From NCBI GenBank assembly GCA_024123915.1, contig CP099650.1:124001-188000 (forward strand): DNA of 64,000 nt, in the 5' to 3' direction. The stretch's first letter is position 1. Each line of letters starts with the position of its first letter. The position numbers and the translations under genes were made by a program. The DNA is from Oxalobacteraceae bacterium OTU3CAMAD1. GTDB taxonomy: Bacteria; Pseudomonadota; Gammaproteobacteria; Burkholderiales; Burkholderiaceae_D. Below, piece by piece: positions 30,989 through 40,188 of this stretch. Under the pieces are notes generated by a model. That model was not told where the DNA came from. It saw only the letters and a list, made by a program, of their open reading frames with translations, and ran no database searches.

Positions 30989-31888
30989 ATGAAACGGGAG
31001 CTCCCTCTCTCACCGCTCGATCAGATGATCGACGTCGTCGGCCGATTGGCGCGCGACGACGAGCGGTACGAGACGGTGATCCCGTTTCTGTCGTTGCTGC
31101 GGTCCTCGCGGCCGACGGCCGTCACGCGCGGGGTGCTCAAGCCCTCGTGCTGCGTGATTCTTCAAGGCGGCAAGCGCGTGCACCTCGGTGCCGACGTTCT
31201 CGATTACGGTCCCGGTGAATACCTTGTTGTCTCTGTCGACCTACCGGCCTCCGGACAGGTGCTCAACGCCACGCCTGGACAACCCTATCTGCTGCTGAAC
31301 ATCGAATTCGATCCGCAGGAAATCGCCGCCATCGTGTCCGAGGCGCGCATCACGATGGCCGACGACGTGCAACCGGTGCGCGGCGCGTTCGTCGGCACAT
31401 CCGACGCCGGTCTGCTGGAAGCGTTGAACAAGCTGGTTCACCTGCTTGATGCGCCGGCGGCGGAAGCGGCATTTCTGGCGGTGGGATTGAAGCGGGAAAT
31501 CATCTACCGCCTGCTGACAGGCGAGTACGGACGGCAGCTGTATCAGAACGTTGTGCTTGACCAGCAGGATCGCGGCATCAGCAAGGCGATCGCGTGGCTC
31601 AAGGATCGTTTCGACCAGCCGGTCAAGGTGGAGGATCTGGCGCAGGCCACCAATATGAGCGTCTCCAGCCTGCACCATCGCTTCAAGGCGGTGACGACGA
31701 TGGGGCCGATGCAATATCAGAAGCAGCTGCGCCTCCAGGCGGCGCGCACCTTGCTGCTGAATGGCGATATCGACGCCGGCACGGCCGCCTACAAGGTTGG
31801 CTACGAGAGCCAGTCCCAGTTCAGCCGCGAGTACCGGCGCCTGTTCGGCGCCCCGCCGATGCAGGATGTGAAAAAGCTACGGGCTTAG
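30989..31888 (+). CDS. AraC family transcriptional regulator
   Basis: 299 residues. The N-terminal part (about 20-170) is the AraC-type cupin-like regulatory domain (LKPSCCVILQGGKRVHLG; YGPGEYLVVSVDLP), and the C-terminal part has two helix-turn-helix motifs (VEDLAQATNMSVSSLHHRFK and GYESQSQFSREYRRLFG). It starts 13 bases after the uvrA stop with no clear ribosome-binding site, so it may be read through from uvrA. It converges on the DUF885 gene with a 4-base overlap of stops. Its targets are unknown; neither neighbour is an obvious catabolic gene. Confidence 0.93.
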   Translation: MKRELPLSPLDQMIDVVGRLARDDERYETVIPFLSLLRSSRPTAVTRGVLKPSCCVILQGGKRVHLGADVLDYGPGEYLVVSVDLPASGQVLNATPGQPYLLLNIEFDPQEIAAIVSEARITMADDVQPVRGAFVGTSDAGLLEALNKLVHLLDAPAAEAAFLAVGLKREIIYRLLTGEYGRQLYQNVVLDQQDRGISKAIAWLKDRFDQPVKVEDLAQATNMSVSSLHHRFKAVTTMGPMQYQKQLRLQAARTLLLNGDIDAGTAAYKVGYESQSQFSREYRRLFGAPPMQDVKKLRA

Positions 31889-33684
31889 CTGGCCGTCACC
31901 GTCCGCTTCTCGTCCGCCACCCAATCCTTGATGTGCTTTTCCAGCACGTCCATCGGCAGCGCCCCCGCACCCAGCACCTGGTCGTGGAACTTGCGGATGT
32001 CGAAACCTGCACCCAGCTCCTTGCGCGCGTAGTCGCGCAGTTCGAGGATCTTCAACTGACCGATCTTGTAGCCCAGCGCCTGGCCCGGCCAGACGATGTA
32101 TCGGTCCGTCTCGCTTTGCACGTCGACTTCCTCGATGCCGGAATGGTCGTGGAAGAAGTCCACCACCTGCTGGCGACTCCACTGCTTGTAGTGCAGGCCC
32201 GTGTCCACCACCAGGCGGATCGCGCGCAGCATTTCATCCTGCAGGTGGCCGTAGTAGCTGTAGGGGTCCTTGAAGAAGCCCAGCTCCTCGCCCAAACGCT
32301 CCGAGTACAGCGCCCAACCCTCGACATAGGCGGTGTAGCCTCCCTGCTGGCGGAACATCGGCATGCCCTCGATCTCCTGCGCGATCGACAGCTGCATGTG
32401 GTGGCCCGGCACGCCCTCGTGCAGCGCTGTCGTTTCGATGCTGATGGTGGAGCGGTCCTTGAATTCGCCGGTGTTGACCATCACGCGGCCGGGACGCTTG
32501 CCATCGGGCGAACCTGGCATGTAGGCGGCGGCGGAAGCGCCCTTCTCGCGGAATTCCTCGACCTTGATGATCTCCACCTTCGCCTTCGGCAGCACGCCGA
32601 ACTGCTGTGGCAACTGCGCGTACATCTGGTCGGTGTATTTCTGATAGAGGTCGATGATCTCCTGGCGCGATTTCGGGTGCGTGGCAGGGTTGGCGGCCAG
32701 CGCCTTGTTGAAGGTCTTCAGATCTTTGAAGCCCAGCTTTTGCGCCGTCTCCAGCATCTGCCCTTCGATGCGCGCCACCTCGGAAAGGCCGAGTTGATGG
32801 ATCTCCTCCGGCGACATGTCGGTCGTGGTCGAATTTTTTGCCTTGAAGGCGTAGCGCGCCGCGCCGTCCGGCAGCGACCACATGCCCACTTCCTTGCGGC
32901 CGTGCGGCAGGTATTTGGTCTTGGTGTAGACAGCCAGCTTTTTATACGCGGGATTGACGTGGGTGCGCACAGCGGCCAGCACCTCCTTGCTCAGGCGCGC
33001 CTTGTCGGCGGACGAGAAGTCCTTCGGGAACTTCTTCAGCGGCTCGGCGTACGGCGACTTGGCCGGCGCCATCGCCGCCACATCCTCGCACTGCTTGACG
33101 ATCTTCGGGATCAGGAATTGCGGCGGCATCAGCTTGTCGTTGACGCCCTTCTCCATCTGTACCCGCGTTTCGTCGAACAGCTTGGGTAGCGATTGCAGGC
33201 GCTTGATGTAGTCCTCGTAGTCCTTGACGGTATCGAACGGCAGCGCCGAGACGATCATCGGCGTGTCGATGTGGATGCCGGAGTTCTGCGCCAGCGGCAT
33301 CTCCCAGTCCTTGAAGCGCGCGCCGTCGACGTTCTGGCGTAGCTGGCGCACCATCAGTTCGCGGTTCAGTTGTTCCTGCAGCGGGAAGCCGCTGGTATCG
33401 ACCGCCTCGAAGCGTTTGAGGAAGTCGGCACTGACCTTGATGTCCGCCTCGATGTTCGCCTGCGAGAAGTCCGACCACTTGTCGTTGTAGCGCTTATCGC
33501 CCAGCAGCGACGCCCATTCGGGGCTGTTGCGCATCGCGTACTCCCACTGCTCCTTGATCAGGCTATTGAGCGCGGCGCGGCGGGCTTCCAGGTCAGGCGC
33601 GGCGGACTGCGCGTGGGCCGGGCCAAGCAGCAGGGAAAACAGCAGCGCGCTGGCGACGCCGAGGCGAGTGGTGGTCAGCTTCAT
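31885..33684 (-). CDS. Exported DUF885 metallopeptidase-like protein
   Basis: 599 residues. A signal peptide (TTTRLGVASALLFSLLLGPAHAQ) directs it to the periplasm. The body is the mostly helical DUF885 family, related in fold to M3/M32-type carboxypeptidases. The zinc motif is visible as TALHEGVPGHHMQL (HExxxH-like arrangement with a second histidine pair), with a downstream glutamate region EGWALYSERLGEELG. The start at 33684 is chosen because the signal peptide begins there; an in-frame ATG at 33699 would add five residues. Neither start has a strong ribosome-binding site. Substrate peptide unknown. Confidence 0.88.
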   Translation of the reverse strand: MKLTTTRLGVASALLFSLLLGPAHAQSAAPDLEARRAALNSLIKEQWEYAMRNSPEWASLLGDKRYNDKWSDFSQANIEADIKVSADFLKRFEAVDTSGFPLQEQLNRELMVRQLRQNVDGARFKDWEMPLAQNSGIHIDTPMIVSALPFDTVKDYEDYIKRLQSLPKLFDETRVQMEKGVNDKLMPPQFLIPKIVKQCEDVAAMAPAKSPYAEPLKKFPKDFSSADKARLSKEVLAAVRTHVNPAYKKLAVYTKTKYLPHGRKEVGMWSLPDGAARYAFKAKNSTTTDMSPEEIHQLGLSEVARIEGQMLETAQKLGFKDLKTFNKALAANPATHPKSRQEIIDLYQKYTDQMYAQLPQQFGVLPKAKVEIIKVEEFREKGASAAAYMPGSPDGKRPGRVMVNTGEFKDRSTISIETTALHEGVPGHHMQLSIAQEIEGMPMFRQQGGYTAYVEGWALYSERLGEELGFFKDPYSYYGHLQDEMLRAIRLVVDTGLHYKQWSRQQVVDFFHDHSGIEEVDVQSETDRYIVWPGQALGYKIGQLKILELRDYARKELGAGFDIRKFHDQVLGAGALPMDVLEKHIKDWVADEKRTVTAS

Positions 33685-33904
33685 GTCAGGACTATCCATA
33701 AAAAGGGTCGAGCATGAACTGTAAAGGAAGCGACCGAGCGGCGGCGGGGTTTTGTGACGAATAGCCAAAAGGCGGGAGCAAAGCGCATTTTCACGCGACA
33801 GGCAGAATCAGGCAAAGATCGTGCAGGAACCCCACTAACGCGCAGGCGCCCCGCTTCCTAGAATGGACGCACCTATTCCACCAAGTCGAAACAGGAGCCT
33901 AGCC

Positions 33905-35341
33905 ATGCGTAACATCGAACATATCTACATCAACGGACAATTCGTCACCCCGCACGGGACGGAGATGGCCGATCTCGTCGACCCCACCACCGGGCAGCTG
34001 ACCGGCCAGGTACGCCTGGGCGATGTCGAGGACACCCGCCTCGCCATCGCCGCCGCCAAGGCGGCCTTCCCGGCCTTTTCCCGCACCACCAAGGCGGAAC
34101 GCGGCGCGTACCTGCAAAAGCTGCACGATGCCGTGGCCGCGCGCGCGGACGACGCGGCGCGGGCGCTGGTCGAGGAATACGGCGGTCCGCTCAAGACCAG
34201 CGTTGGACGGTCGCGCTACACGGCCAAGATGTTTTTGGACGTGAAAAAGGTGATGGAGGATCACGACTTCGTCAAAACCGTCGGCGTCTCGAAGGTGATG
34301 CTGGAACCGGTGGGCGTGGTCGGCATCATCACGCCGTGGAATTCGAGCGCCTGGTTCATCGCCAACAAGGTCGCCACCGCCATCGCGGCCGGCTGCACGG
34401 TGGTGGTAAAGCCGAGCGAATTGAGCGCGGTGCAGAACCAGATCCTCACCGAATGCCTCCACGCGGCCGGACTGCCGCCGGGTGTGATCAACATCGTCAA
34501 TGGACGCGGCGACGTGGTCGGTGCCGAGATCAGCGCCCATCCCGGCATCGACAAGATCTCCTTCACCGGCTCCACCCTGGTCGGCAAGACCATCGCCCGG
34601 GCGGCTGTCGATACGATGAAACGCGTGACGCTGGAATTGGGCGGCAAGAGCGCCAACGTGCTGCTCGACGACGCCGACTTCGACAAGGCGATACCGATGG
34701 CGATCCAGGCCTGCTTCCTGAACAATGGCCAGGCGTGCCTCGCCGGCACGCGCCTGCTGGTGCCAGCCCACCGGCTGGAACAGGTCAAGCGGCTGGCCAA
34801 AGCGGCAGCGGAGGCGTTCACCGTCGGCGATCCACGCGACGAGGGTGTGGCGCTGGGACCTATCGTCACCAGCAAGCAGTATGAGCGCGTGCAGCACTAT
34901 ATCCGCACCGGCATCGAGGAAGGCGCGGAGCTGCTCACGGGCGGGCCCGGCAAGCCGGAAGGGCTGGAGGCGGGCTACTTCGTCAGGCCGACGGTCTTCG
35001 CCAACGTCACGCCGTCGATGACCATCGCCAGGGAAGAGATTTTCGGACCGGTGCTGTCGATCCTCACCTATGAAACCGAGGACCAGGCGGTGGCCATCGC
35101 CAACGATACGCCTTATGGCTTGCAGGCCTATGTCAGCTCGACCGACCTGGCGCGCGCGAATCAAGTGGCCGAACGGTTGATCGCGGGACGGGTGCATATC
35201 AACGGCGTGCACGATGACTTGATCGCGCCGTTCGGCGGCTTCAAGCAGTCGGGCATCGGCCGCGAGTTCGGTCCCTACGGATTGGACGCATATCTGGAGC
35301 CGAAGGTTATCCTTGGCGAAGCAGCGCAGTATCCGGACTGA
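33905..35341 (+). CDS. NAD(P)-dependent aldehyde dehydrogenase
   Basis: 478 residues, standard ALDH length. The catalytic cysteine lies in LNNGQACLAGTR (about residue 280), the general-base glutamate in LELGGKSANVLL (about residue 246), and the cofactor loop is FTGSTLVGKTIA. PWNSSAWF carries the conserved oxyanion asparagine. An AGGAG box sits before the ATG at 33905. No operon partner indicates the substrate. The last 35 bases overlap the 3' end of the convergent HAD phosphatase gene. Confidence 0.94.
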   Translation: MRNIEHIYINGQFVTPHGTEMADLVDPTTGQLTGQVRLGDVEDTRLAIAAAKAAFPAFSRTTKAERGAYLQKLHDAVAARADDAARALVEEYGGPLKTSVGRSRYTAKMFLDVKKVMEDHDFVKTVGVSKVMLEPVGVVGIITPWNSSAWFIANKVATAIAAGCTVVVKPSELSAVQNQILTECLHAAGLPPGVINIVNGRGDVVGAEISAHPGIDKISFTGSTLVGKTIARAAVDTMKRVTLELGGKSANVLLDDADFDKAIPMAIQACFLNNGQACLAGTRLLVPAHRLEQVKRLAKAAAEAFTVGDPRDEGVALGPIVTSKQYERVQHYIRTGIEEGAELLTGGPGKPEGLEAGYFVRPTVFANVTPSMTIAREEIFGPVLSILTYETEDQAVAIANDTPYGLQAYVSSTDLARANQVAERLIAGRVHINGVHDDLIAPFGGFKQSGIGREFGPYGLDAYLEPKVILGEAAQYPD

Positions 35342-35957
35342 GATCGAGCAGGTCGTCGACGTCGCGGAAAATCCGCTGCGGACGTTGGGCCGCCAGCGCG
35401 TCGACGTGGTTGAAGCCCCATGCCACAGCGCCGAAGTCGATGCCGGCATCGGCGGCCGCTTTGGCGTCGCGGATCTCGTCGCCTATCAACATCGCATCCT
35501 GCGGTGCGATACCAGTGGCGGCGAGCACCTTGCGTATCTTGGACGGCTTGCCGAACAGCGCCGCGCCGCATTCCACATGGCTGAACAGGGCAAGCAGTTC
35601 CGGCCCGAGGATGGCGCGCACGTTGGCCGGCGAGTTGGAGGTGACGATGGTGAGCACCGTACCTTGCGCGTGCAAGGCGCGCAGCACGTGGTCGATGCCT
35701 GCGAACAGTTTTATGTTGGAGATGTCGTCCGCCATGCGTGCGCGCATGAAGCGCGCGATGGCCGGCACTTTCCAGAGAGGGATGTCGTGATGCGCCATGA
35801 TCTGGCGGGCGTCGAGGCCGCGCAGGACGCCTTGGTGCTCGCGGTCTAGGCGTTTGAAGCCGTACTTGTCTGCGGCCTGGTCGAACACGCGCACGAAGCT
35901 GGGAAAGGTATCTGCCAGCGTGCCGTCGAAATCGAAGATGATGAGCTTGCTGGACAT
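35307..35957 (-). CDS. HAD family hydrolase (phosphoglycolate-phosphatase-like)
   Basis: 216 residues. HAD motif I IIFDFDGTLADTF (residues 5-17), motif II IVTSNSP, and motif III/IV KPSKIRKVL with LIGDEIRDAKAA, placing it with the Gph/PGP-like phosphatases. Convergent overlap of 35 bases with the aldehyde dehydrogenase gene. Only five bases separate the ATG from a palindromic repeat element; there is no ribosome-binding site between them, and any in-frame extension upstream would be made of repeat sequence. Promoter and translation signals must therefore lie in or beyond the element, or the gene is weakly expressed. Confidence 0.85.
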   Translation of the reverse strand: MSSKLIIFDFDGTLADTFPSFVRVFDQAADKYGFKRLDREHQGVLRGLDARQIMAHHDIPLWKVPAIARFMRARMADDISNIKLFAGIDHVLRALHAQGTVLTIVTSNSPANVRAILGPELLALFSHVECGAALFGKPSKIRKVLAATGIAPQDAMLIGDEIRDAKAAADAGIDFGAVAWGFNHVDALAAQRPQRIFRDVDDLLDLSPDTALLRQG

Positions 35958-35962
35958 ACGAA

Positions 35963-36062
35963 ACACGTAGGGCGGATTAGCGTAGCGTAATCGGCCATGC
36001 ATGAGCCGTCAACAGCTCATACGTGGCCGATTACGGCGTTCCGCCTAATCCGCCCTACGTGT
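35963..36062. repeat. Dispersed 100-bp palindromic element, copy 4
   Basis: Full-length copy: ACACGTAGGGCGGATTAGCG ... TCGGCCATGC and its mirror ending CCGCCCTACGTGT. It separates the 3' end of pckG (9 bases away) from the start codon of the HAD hydrolase (5 bases away). Confidence 0.9.
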
Positions 36063-36070
36063 TACATCGA

Positions 36071-37933
36071 TTACGCTAAGCGCTGTTCCAGCTCGGCTTT
36101 CACTGCCGTCAGTTCCTTCGGCAGGTGGTAAGCCAGCTTGGTGAACAGTTCTTCGTGCAGTTTCAACTCTTCACGCCATGCGTCCTTGTCGATCGAGGTG
36201 ATCGTTTCGAACTCCTCCGGCGAGAACGGGATGCCGTCCCACTTCAAGTCGCCAAAGCGCGGGGTGGTGCCGAAGATGTTTTCGATACCGCCGGCCGAGC
36301 CTTCGATGCGTTCCAGCATCCACTTCAGCACGCGCATGTTGTCGCCGAAACCAGGCCAGACGAAGTGGCCCTGGTCGTCGGTGCGGAACCAGTTGACGCA
36401 GTAGATCTTCGGCAGGGTGGCGGCGTTGACCTTGCCCAGCTTTTCGCCCAGGTTCAGCCAGTGCTGGAAATAGTCGCTCATGTTGTAGCCCATGAACGGC
36501 AGCATCGCGAACGGGTCGCGGCGCACGATGCCCATCTGGCCGGCGGCGGCGGCGGTCGTTTCCGAACCCATCGTCGCGGCCATGTAGACGCCTTCGACCC
36601 AGTTGCGCGCTTCGGTGACGAGCGGCACGGTGGTCGAGCGGCGGCCGCCGAAGATGAAGGCCGAGATCGGCACCCCGGCCGGATCGTCCCAGGCGGCGTC
36701 GATCACCGGGTTCTGCGTGGCGGCGACGGTGAAGCGGGCGTTCGGGTGCGCAGCCTTGGTGCCGGAGTCCGGCGTCCAGTCCTTGCCCTGCCAGTCGATC
36801 AGGTGCGACGGCGCTTCCTTGGTCAAGCCTTCCCACCAGACGTCGCCGTCGTCGGTCAGCGCGACGTTGGTGAAGATGGTGTTTTCACGCATCGAAGCCA
36901 TGCAGTTGAAGTTGGTCTTTTCGTTGGTGCCAGGGGCAACGCCGAAGTAACCCGCTTCCGGATTGATCGCGTACAGGCGGCCGTCGGCGCCCGGCTTGAT
37001 CCAGGCGATGTCGTCGCCGATGGTGGTCACTTTCCAGCCGTCGAAGCTCGCCGGCGGGATCAGCATGGCGAAGTTGGTCTTGCCGCAAGCCGATGGGAAG
37101 GCCGCCGCGACGTAGTGCTTCTTGCCTTCAGGCGATTCGACGCCGAGGATCAGCATGTGTTCGGCCAGCCAGCCCATGCCGTCCTTGGCCGCGTCCTGGT
37201 GGCCCATGTTGGCGGCGATGCGCAGCGCGAAGCACTTCTTGCCCAGCAGCGCGTTGCCGCCGTAGCCCGAACCGTAGGACCAGATTTCGCGGGTCTCCGG
37301 GTAGTGGACAATGTATTTGGTCGGGTTGCATGGCCATGCCACGTCTTTTTGACCGGCGGTGAGCGGCGCGCCGACGGTGTGCACGCACGGCACGAATTCG
37401 CCGTCGGTGCCCAGCACGTCATAGACGGCCTTGCCCATGCGCGTCATGATGCGCATGTTGACGGCGACGTAAGGCGAGTCGGACAATTCGACGCCGATGT
37501 GCGCGATCGGCGAGCCCAGCGGGCCCATCGAGAACGGCACGACGTACATCGTGCGGCCAACCATGCAACCGTCGAACAGCGGGTTCAGGGTCGCGCGCAT
37601 TTCGGCGGGCGCCATCCAGTTGTTGGTCGGGCCGGCCTGCTCTTTGGTGTTGGAGCAGATGTAGGTGCGGTCTTCGACACGGGCGACGTCGGTCGGGTCC
37701 GAGCAGGCGAGGTAGGAATTCGGACGCTTTTCCTCGTTCAGCTTTTTCATGGTGCCGGCGGCGACCATTTCGGCGCACAGGCGGTCGTACTCTTCCTGCG
37801 AGCCGTCGCACCAGTAGATGCGGTCCGGTTTGGTCAACGCGGCGATCTCCGCCACCCAATTGATCAGTTTTTGTTGTTTGATGTAAGCTGGGACGTTCAA
37901 TGTGGCAACGCCACCCATGACGGGCTGATTCAT
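36071..37933 (-). CDS. pckG: Phosphoenolpyruvate carboxykinase, GTP-dependent
   Basis: 620 residues. Converts oxaloacetate and GTP to phosphoenolpyruvate, the entry step of gluconeogenesis. GTP-type marks: [16 protein letters not shown] (P-loop with the hyper-reactive cysteine), [12 protein letters not shown] (metal/nucleotide site), the [13 protein letters not shown] block and the substrate-binding [19 protein letters not shown] region. The ATG at 37933 follows GGAGG at a good distance; the upstream in-frame stretch is not conserved. The 314 bases upstream separate it from a divergent dehydrogenase gene. Confidence 0.98.
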   Translation of the reverse strand: MNQPVMGGVATLNVPAYIKQQKLINWVAEIAALTKPDRIYWCDGSQEEYDRLCAEMVAAGTMKKLNEEKRPNSYLACSDPTDVARVEDRTYICSNTKEQAGPTNNWMAPAEMRATLNPLFDGCMVGRTMYVVPFSMGPLGSPIAHIGVELSDSPYVAVNMRIMTRMGKAVYDVLGTDGEFVPCVHTVGAPLTAGQKDVAWPCNPTKYIVHYPETREIWSYGSGYGGNALLGKKCFALRIAANMGHQDAAKDGMGWLAEHMLILGVESPEGKKHYVAAAFPSACGKTNFAMLIPPASFDGWKVTTIGDDIAWIKPGADGRLYAINPEAGYFGVAPGTNEKTNFNCMASMRENTIFTNVALTDDGDVWWEGLTKEAPSHLIDWQGKDWTPDSGTKAAHPNARFTVAATQNPVIDAAWDDPAGVPISAFIFGGRRSTTVPLVTEARNWVEGVYMAATMGSETTAAAAGQMGIVRRDPFAMLPFMGYNMSDYFQHWLNLGEKLGKVNAATLPKIYCVNWFRTDDQGHFVWPGFGDNMRVLKWMLERIEGSAGGIENIFGTTPRFGDLKWDGIPFSPEEFETITSIDKDAWREELKLHEELFTKLAYHLPKELTAVKAELEQRLA

Positions 37934-38247
37934 AGTACCTCCAATACAATTAAGAATTCTTTGGTCTCTACGCGGCAGGATCGTCGTCAGCTTGTGGCTT
38001 GCGCTCGGAACCCCATTCGAAATGGGTCGGCGGATCACGGCGGTCTTGTCGAAAGCGCCAAGTGTGTGCATTGGCGCGCAACTCTTTTTGGTAGGGAGTT
38101 GTTCATTTTTTGAGCGATTGTACACCCGTCAATAGGCGATTCGATCAAAAATGTAGGAGAATTGGTTGACTAAAGTAGTAAGCTATTCAGGTTCTTTCTG
38201 ACACTGTTATTTCGCTACGGATTCCATCACAAGATCGGCTAACTTCC
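37934..38247. other. Divergent intergenic region pckG / D-2-hydroxyacid dehydrogenase
   Basis: This gap of 314 bases is AT-richer than its surroundings, particularly 38100-38215, and must hold the promoters of both genes. A GGAGG ribosome-binding site for pckG lies at its left end. TTGACT at 38166 and a TACAAT on the minus strand near 38126 are possible promoter elements, but neither has a convincing partner. No repeat, RNA gene or reading frame of interest is seen. Confidence 0.5.
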
Positions 38248-39258
38248 ATGAAAATCGCTATTCTCGACGATTACCAGAACGCAACCGCCACGCTCGATTG
38301 CTATGATTTATTGCGCGAGCACGAGGTTAAAGTGTTCAACAACACAACAAAAGGGCTGGGTCAGCTGGCAATTCGGCTGGCGCCGTTCGATGCGCTGGTG
38401 CTGATACGCGAACGTACTACATTGAATCGGGCGCTCTTGAACAGGCTGCCTAACCTGAAGCTGATTTCCCAGACCGGCAAGCTGGCCGGCCACGTCGATG
38501 TGACCGCCGCGACCGAGCTGGGCATCGCAATCGCCGAGGGCGTCGGCTCGCCGACCGCGCCGGCAGAGCTGACATGGGCGCTGATTATGGCCGCCGCGCG
38601 CAAGATCGTGCCCTACGCGACCAATCTGAAGGATGGGCTGTGGCAGACCGCCTCGGTCAACCCGCAGTTGAACGGCCTCGGCGTGGTGCTCAAGGGCCGC
38701 ACGCTTGGGATTTGGGGCTACGGCAAGATCGGCCAGATGATCGCCGGTTACGGCCGGGCATTCGGCATGAAAGTGGTGGTGTGGGGCAGCCAGGCCAGCC
38801 GCGACAAGGCGGTGGCCGATGGCCATGCGGCGGCGGCGTCGCGCGAGGCGTTCTTCGGCGAGGCGGATGTGCTGAGTCTGCATCTGCGGCTGCATCCGGA
38901 TACGCGCGGCATCGTCACGGCGGACGATCTGGCGCGCATGAAACCGACGGCGCTTTTCGTCAACACCAGCCGCGCCGAGCTGGTGGCGCCCGACGCGCTG
39001 GAGCACGCACTGAACAAGGGCCGGCCGGGTTACGCGGCGATCGATGTGTTCGAGACCGAGCCGCTGGTGGCGGACTCGCCACTGTTGCGCATCCCCACCG
39101 TGCTGGCGACGCCGCACCTGGGGTATGTGGAGCAGGACAGCTATGAGCTGTACTTCCGCCACGCGTTCCAGAACATCGTCGATTTTGTCGCAGGCAGCTG
39201 CGACAAAATCAACAATCCCGACTACAAGGCCAACGCCAGGTTTCAGCCGGTGGCTTAG
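38248..39258 (+). CDS. D-2-hydroxyacid dehydrogenase (NAD-dependent)
   Basis: 336 residues. The Rossmann glycine motif reads LGIWGYGKIGQMIAGYGRAFGM-like (about residues 153-170). The catalytic trio of the family can be placed: Arg in VNTSRAELV, Glu in VFETEPL and His in TPHLGYVE. QTGKLAGHVDVTAA is the substrate-side loop. Members reduce 2-keto acids such as glyoxylate, hydroxypyruvate or phosphoglycerate precursors; this branch, with a short C-terminus and no ACT domain, is not serA. It converges on the next SDR gene with a 4-base overlap. Confidence 0.92.
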   Translation: MKIAILDDYQNATATLDCYDLLREHEVKVFNNTTKGLGQLAIRLAPFDALVLIRERTTLNRALLNRLPNLKLISQTGKLAGHVDVTAATELGIAIAEGVGSPTAPAELTWALIMAAARKIVPYATNLKDGLWQTASVNPQLNGLGVVLKGRTLGIWGYGKIGQMIAGYGRAFGMKVVVWGSQASRDKAVADGHAAAASREAFFGEADVLSLHLRLHPDTRGIVTADDLARMKPTALFVNTSRAELVAPDALEHALNKGRPGYAAIDVFETEPLVADSPLLRIPTVLATPHLGYVEQDSYELYFRHAFQNIVDFVAGSCDKINNPDYKANARFQPVA

Positions 39259-40049
39259 ATAATGGTATCGACCACGCCGCCATCGACCCGCAACGCGGCG
39301 CCGGTGGTGGCTGACGCTTGTTCGGAACTGACGTAGATGATCATGTTGGCCACCTCGTCCACCGACGCCGCGCGCCGGATGATGGACGAGCTGCGATGGG
39401 CGACGACGAAATCGGCCGCCACCTTCTCCAGGCTTTCGCCCGACTGCTCGACCTGTTCCTTGAGCATCTCGGCGACGCCTTCCGACAAGGTCGGGCCGGG
39501 CAGCACCGAGTTGACCGTAACGCCGGTGCCGGCCAGGCGTTTGGCCAGGCCGCGCGAGACGGCCAACTGCGCGGCCTTGGTCACGCCGTAATGGATCATG
39601 TCGGCAGGAATGTTAACCCCTGATTCGGACGAAATAAACACGATGCGTCCCCAGCCACGCTCCGCCATCCCCAACGCGTAATACCGCGACAAACGCACGC
39701 CGGACATTACGTTGGTCTGGAAGATGCGGTCCCAGTCGCTATCGGGCGTGTCGAAATAATCACGCGGCTCGTAGATGCCCAGGTTGTTGATGACGATATC
39801 GAAGTGTGGATGCTCGGCAAGCAGGCGCGCGCCATCGGCCTCGGTTGCCAAGTCGCCGGCGAAGCCGATCGCCTTGCCGCCGCCCTCTATGTTGCCCAAG
39901 CGCTGCAATGCTTTTGCGACGCTGGCCTCGCTGCGGCCATTGATGACGACTTCCCCGCCGGCGGCAAGGAAGCCCCTGGCGGCGGCAAAGCCGATACCGT
40001 TGGTGGAACCGGTCACCAACACTTTTCGATTGCTGAAATGGATGTTCAT
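39255..40049 (-). CDS. Short-chain dehydrogenase/reductase (SDR)
   Basis: 264 residues. NAD(P)-binding TGSTNGIGFAAA (about residue 14), NNLG in place of NNAG (IVINNLGIYEP), catalytic serine in FISSESG and the YGVTKAA Tyr/Lys pair. The C-terminal TGAALRVDGGVVDTII fits the same family. AAGGTAAGC precedes the ATG. The 139 bases upstream to the next gene hold nothing recognised beyond its likely promoter. Substrate unknown. Confidence 0.92.
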   Translation of the reverse strand: MNIHFSNRKVLVTGSTNGIGFAAARGFLAAGGEVVINGRSEASVAKALQRLGNIEGGGKAIGFAGDLATEADGARLLAEHPHFDIVINNLGIYEPRDYFDTPDSDWDRIFQTNVMSGVRLSRYYALGMAERGWGRIVFISSESGVNIPADMIHYGVTKAAQLAVSRGLAKRLAGTGVTVNSVLPGPTLSEGVAEMLKEQVEQSGESLEKVAADFVVAHRSSSIIRRAASVDEVANMIIYVSSEQASATTGAALRVDGGVVDTII

Positions 40050-40188
40050 AGTCGCTTACCTTCGCTGTTAAGGTCCACCGCGCCGAATTGCTACAGCCAT
40101 TCTAATCACGTTCTCAGCGATTGATACCCATTGAAAGTCCAGTTTACTTTTTTCCAGATACTCGAAAGAGGAGGGCGATGTTTGCGTG

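Noticed and set aside
35958..36003. Upstream start of the HAD hydrolase inside the palindromic repeat
   Set aside because: The extra residues are encoded by repeat DNA and precede the HAD motif without family support.
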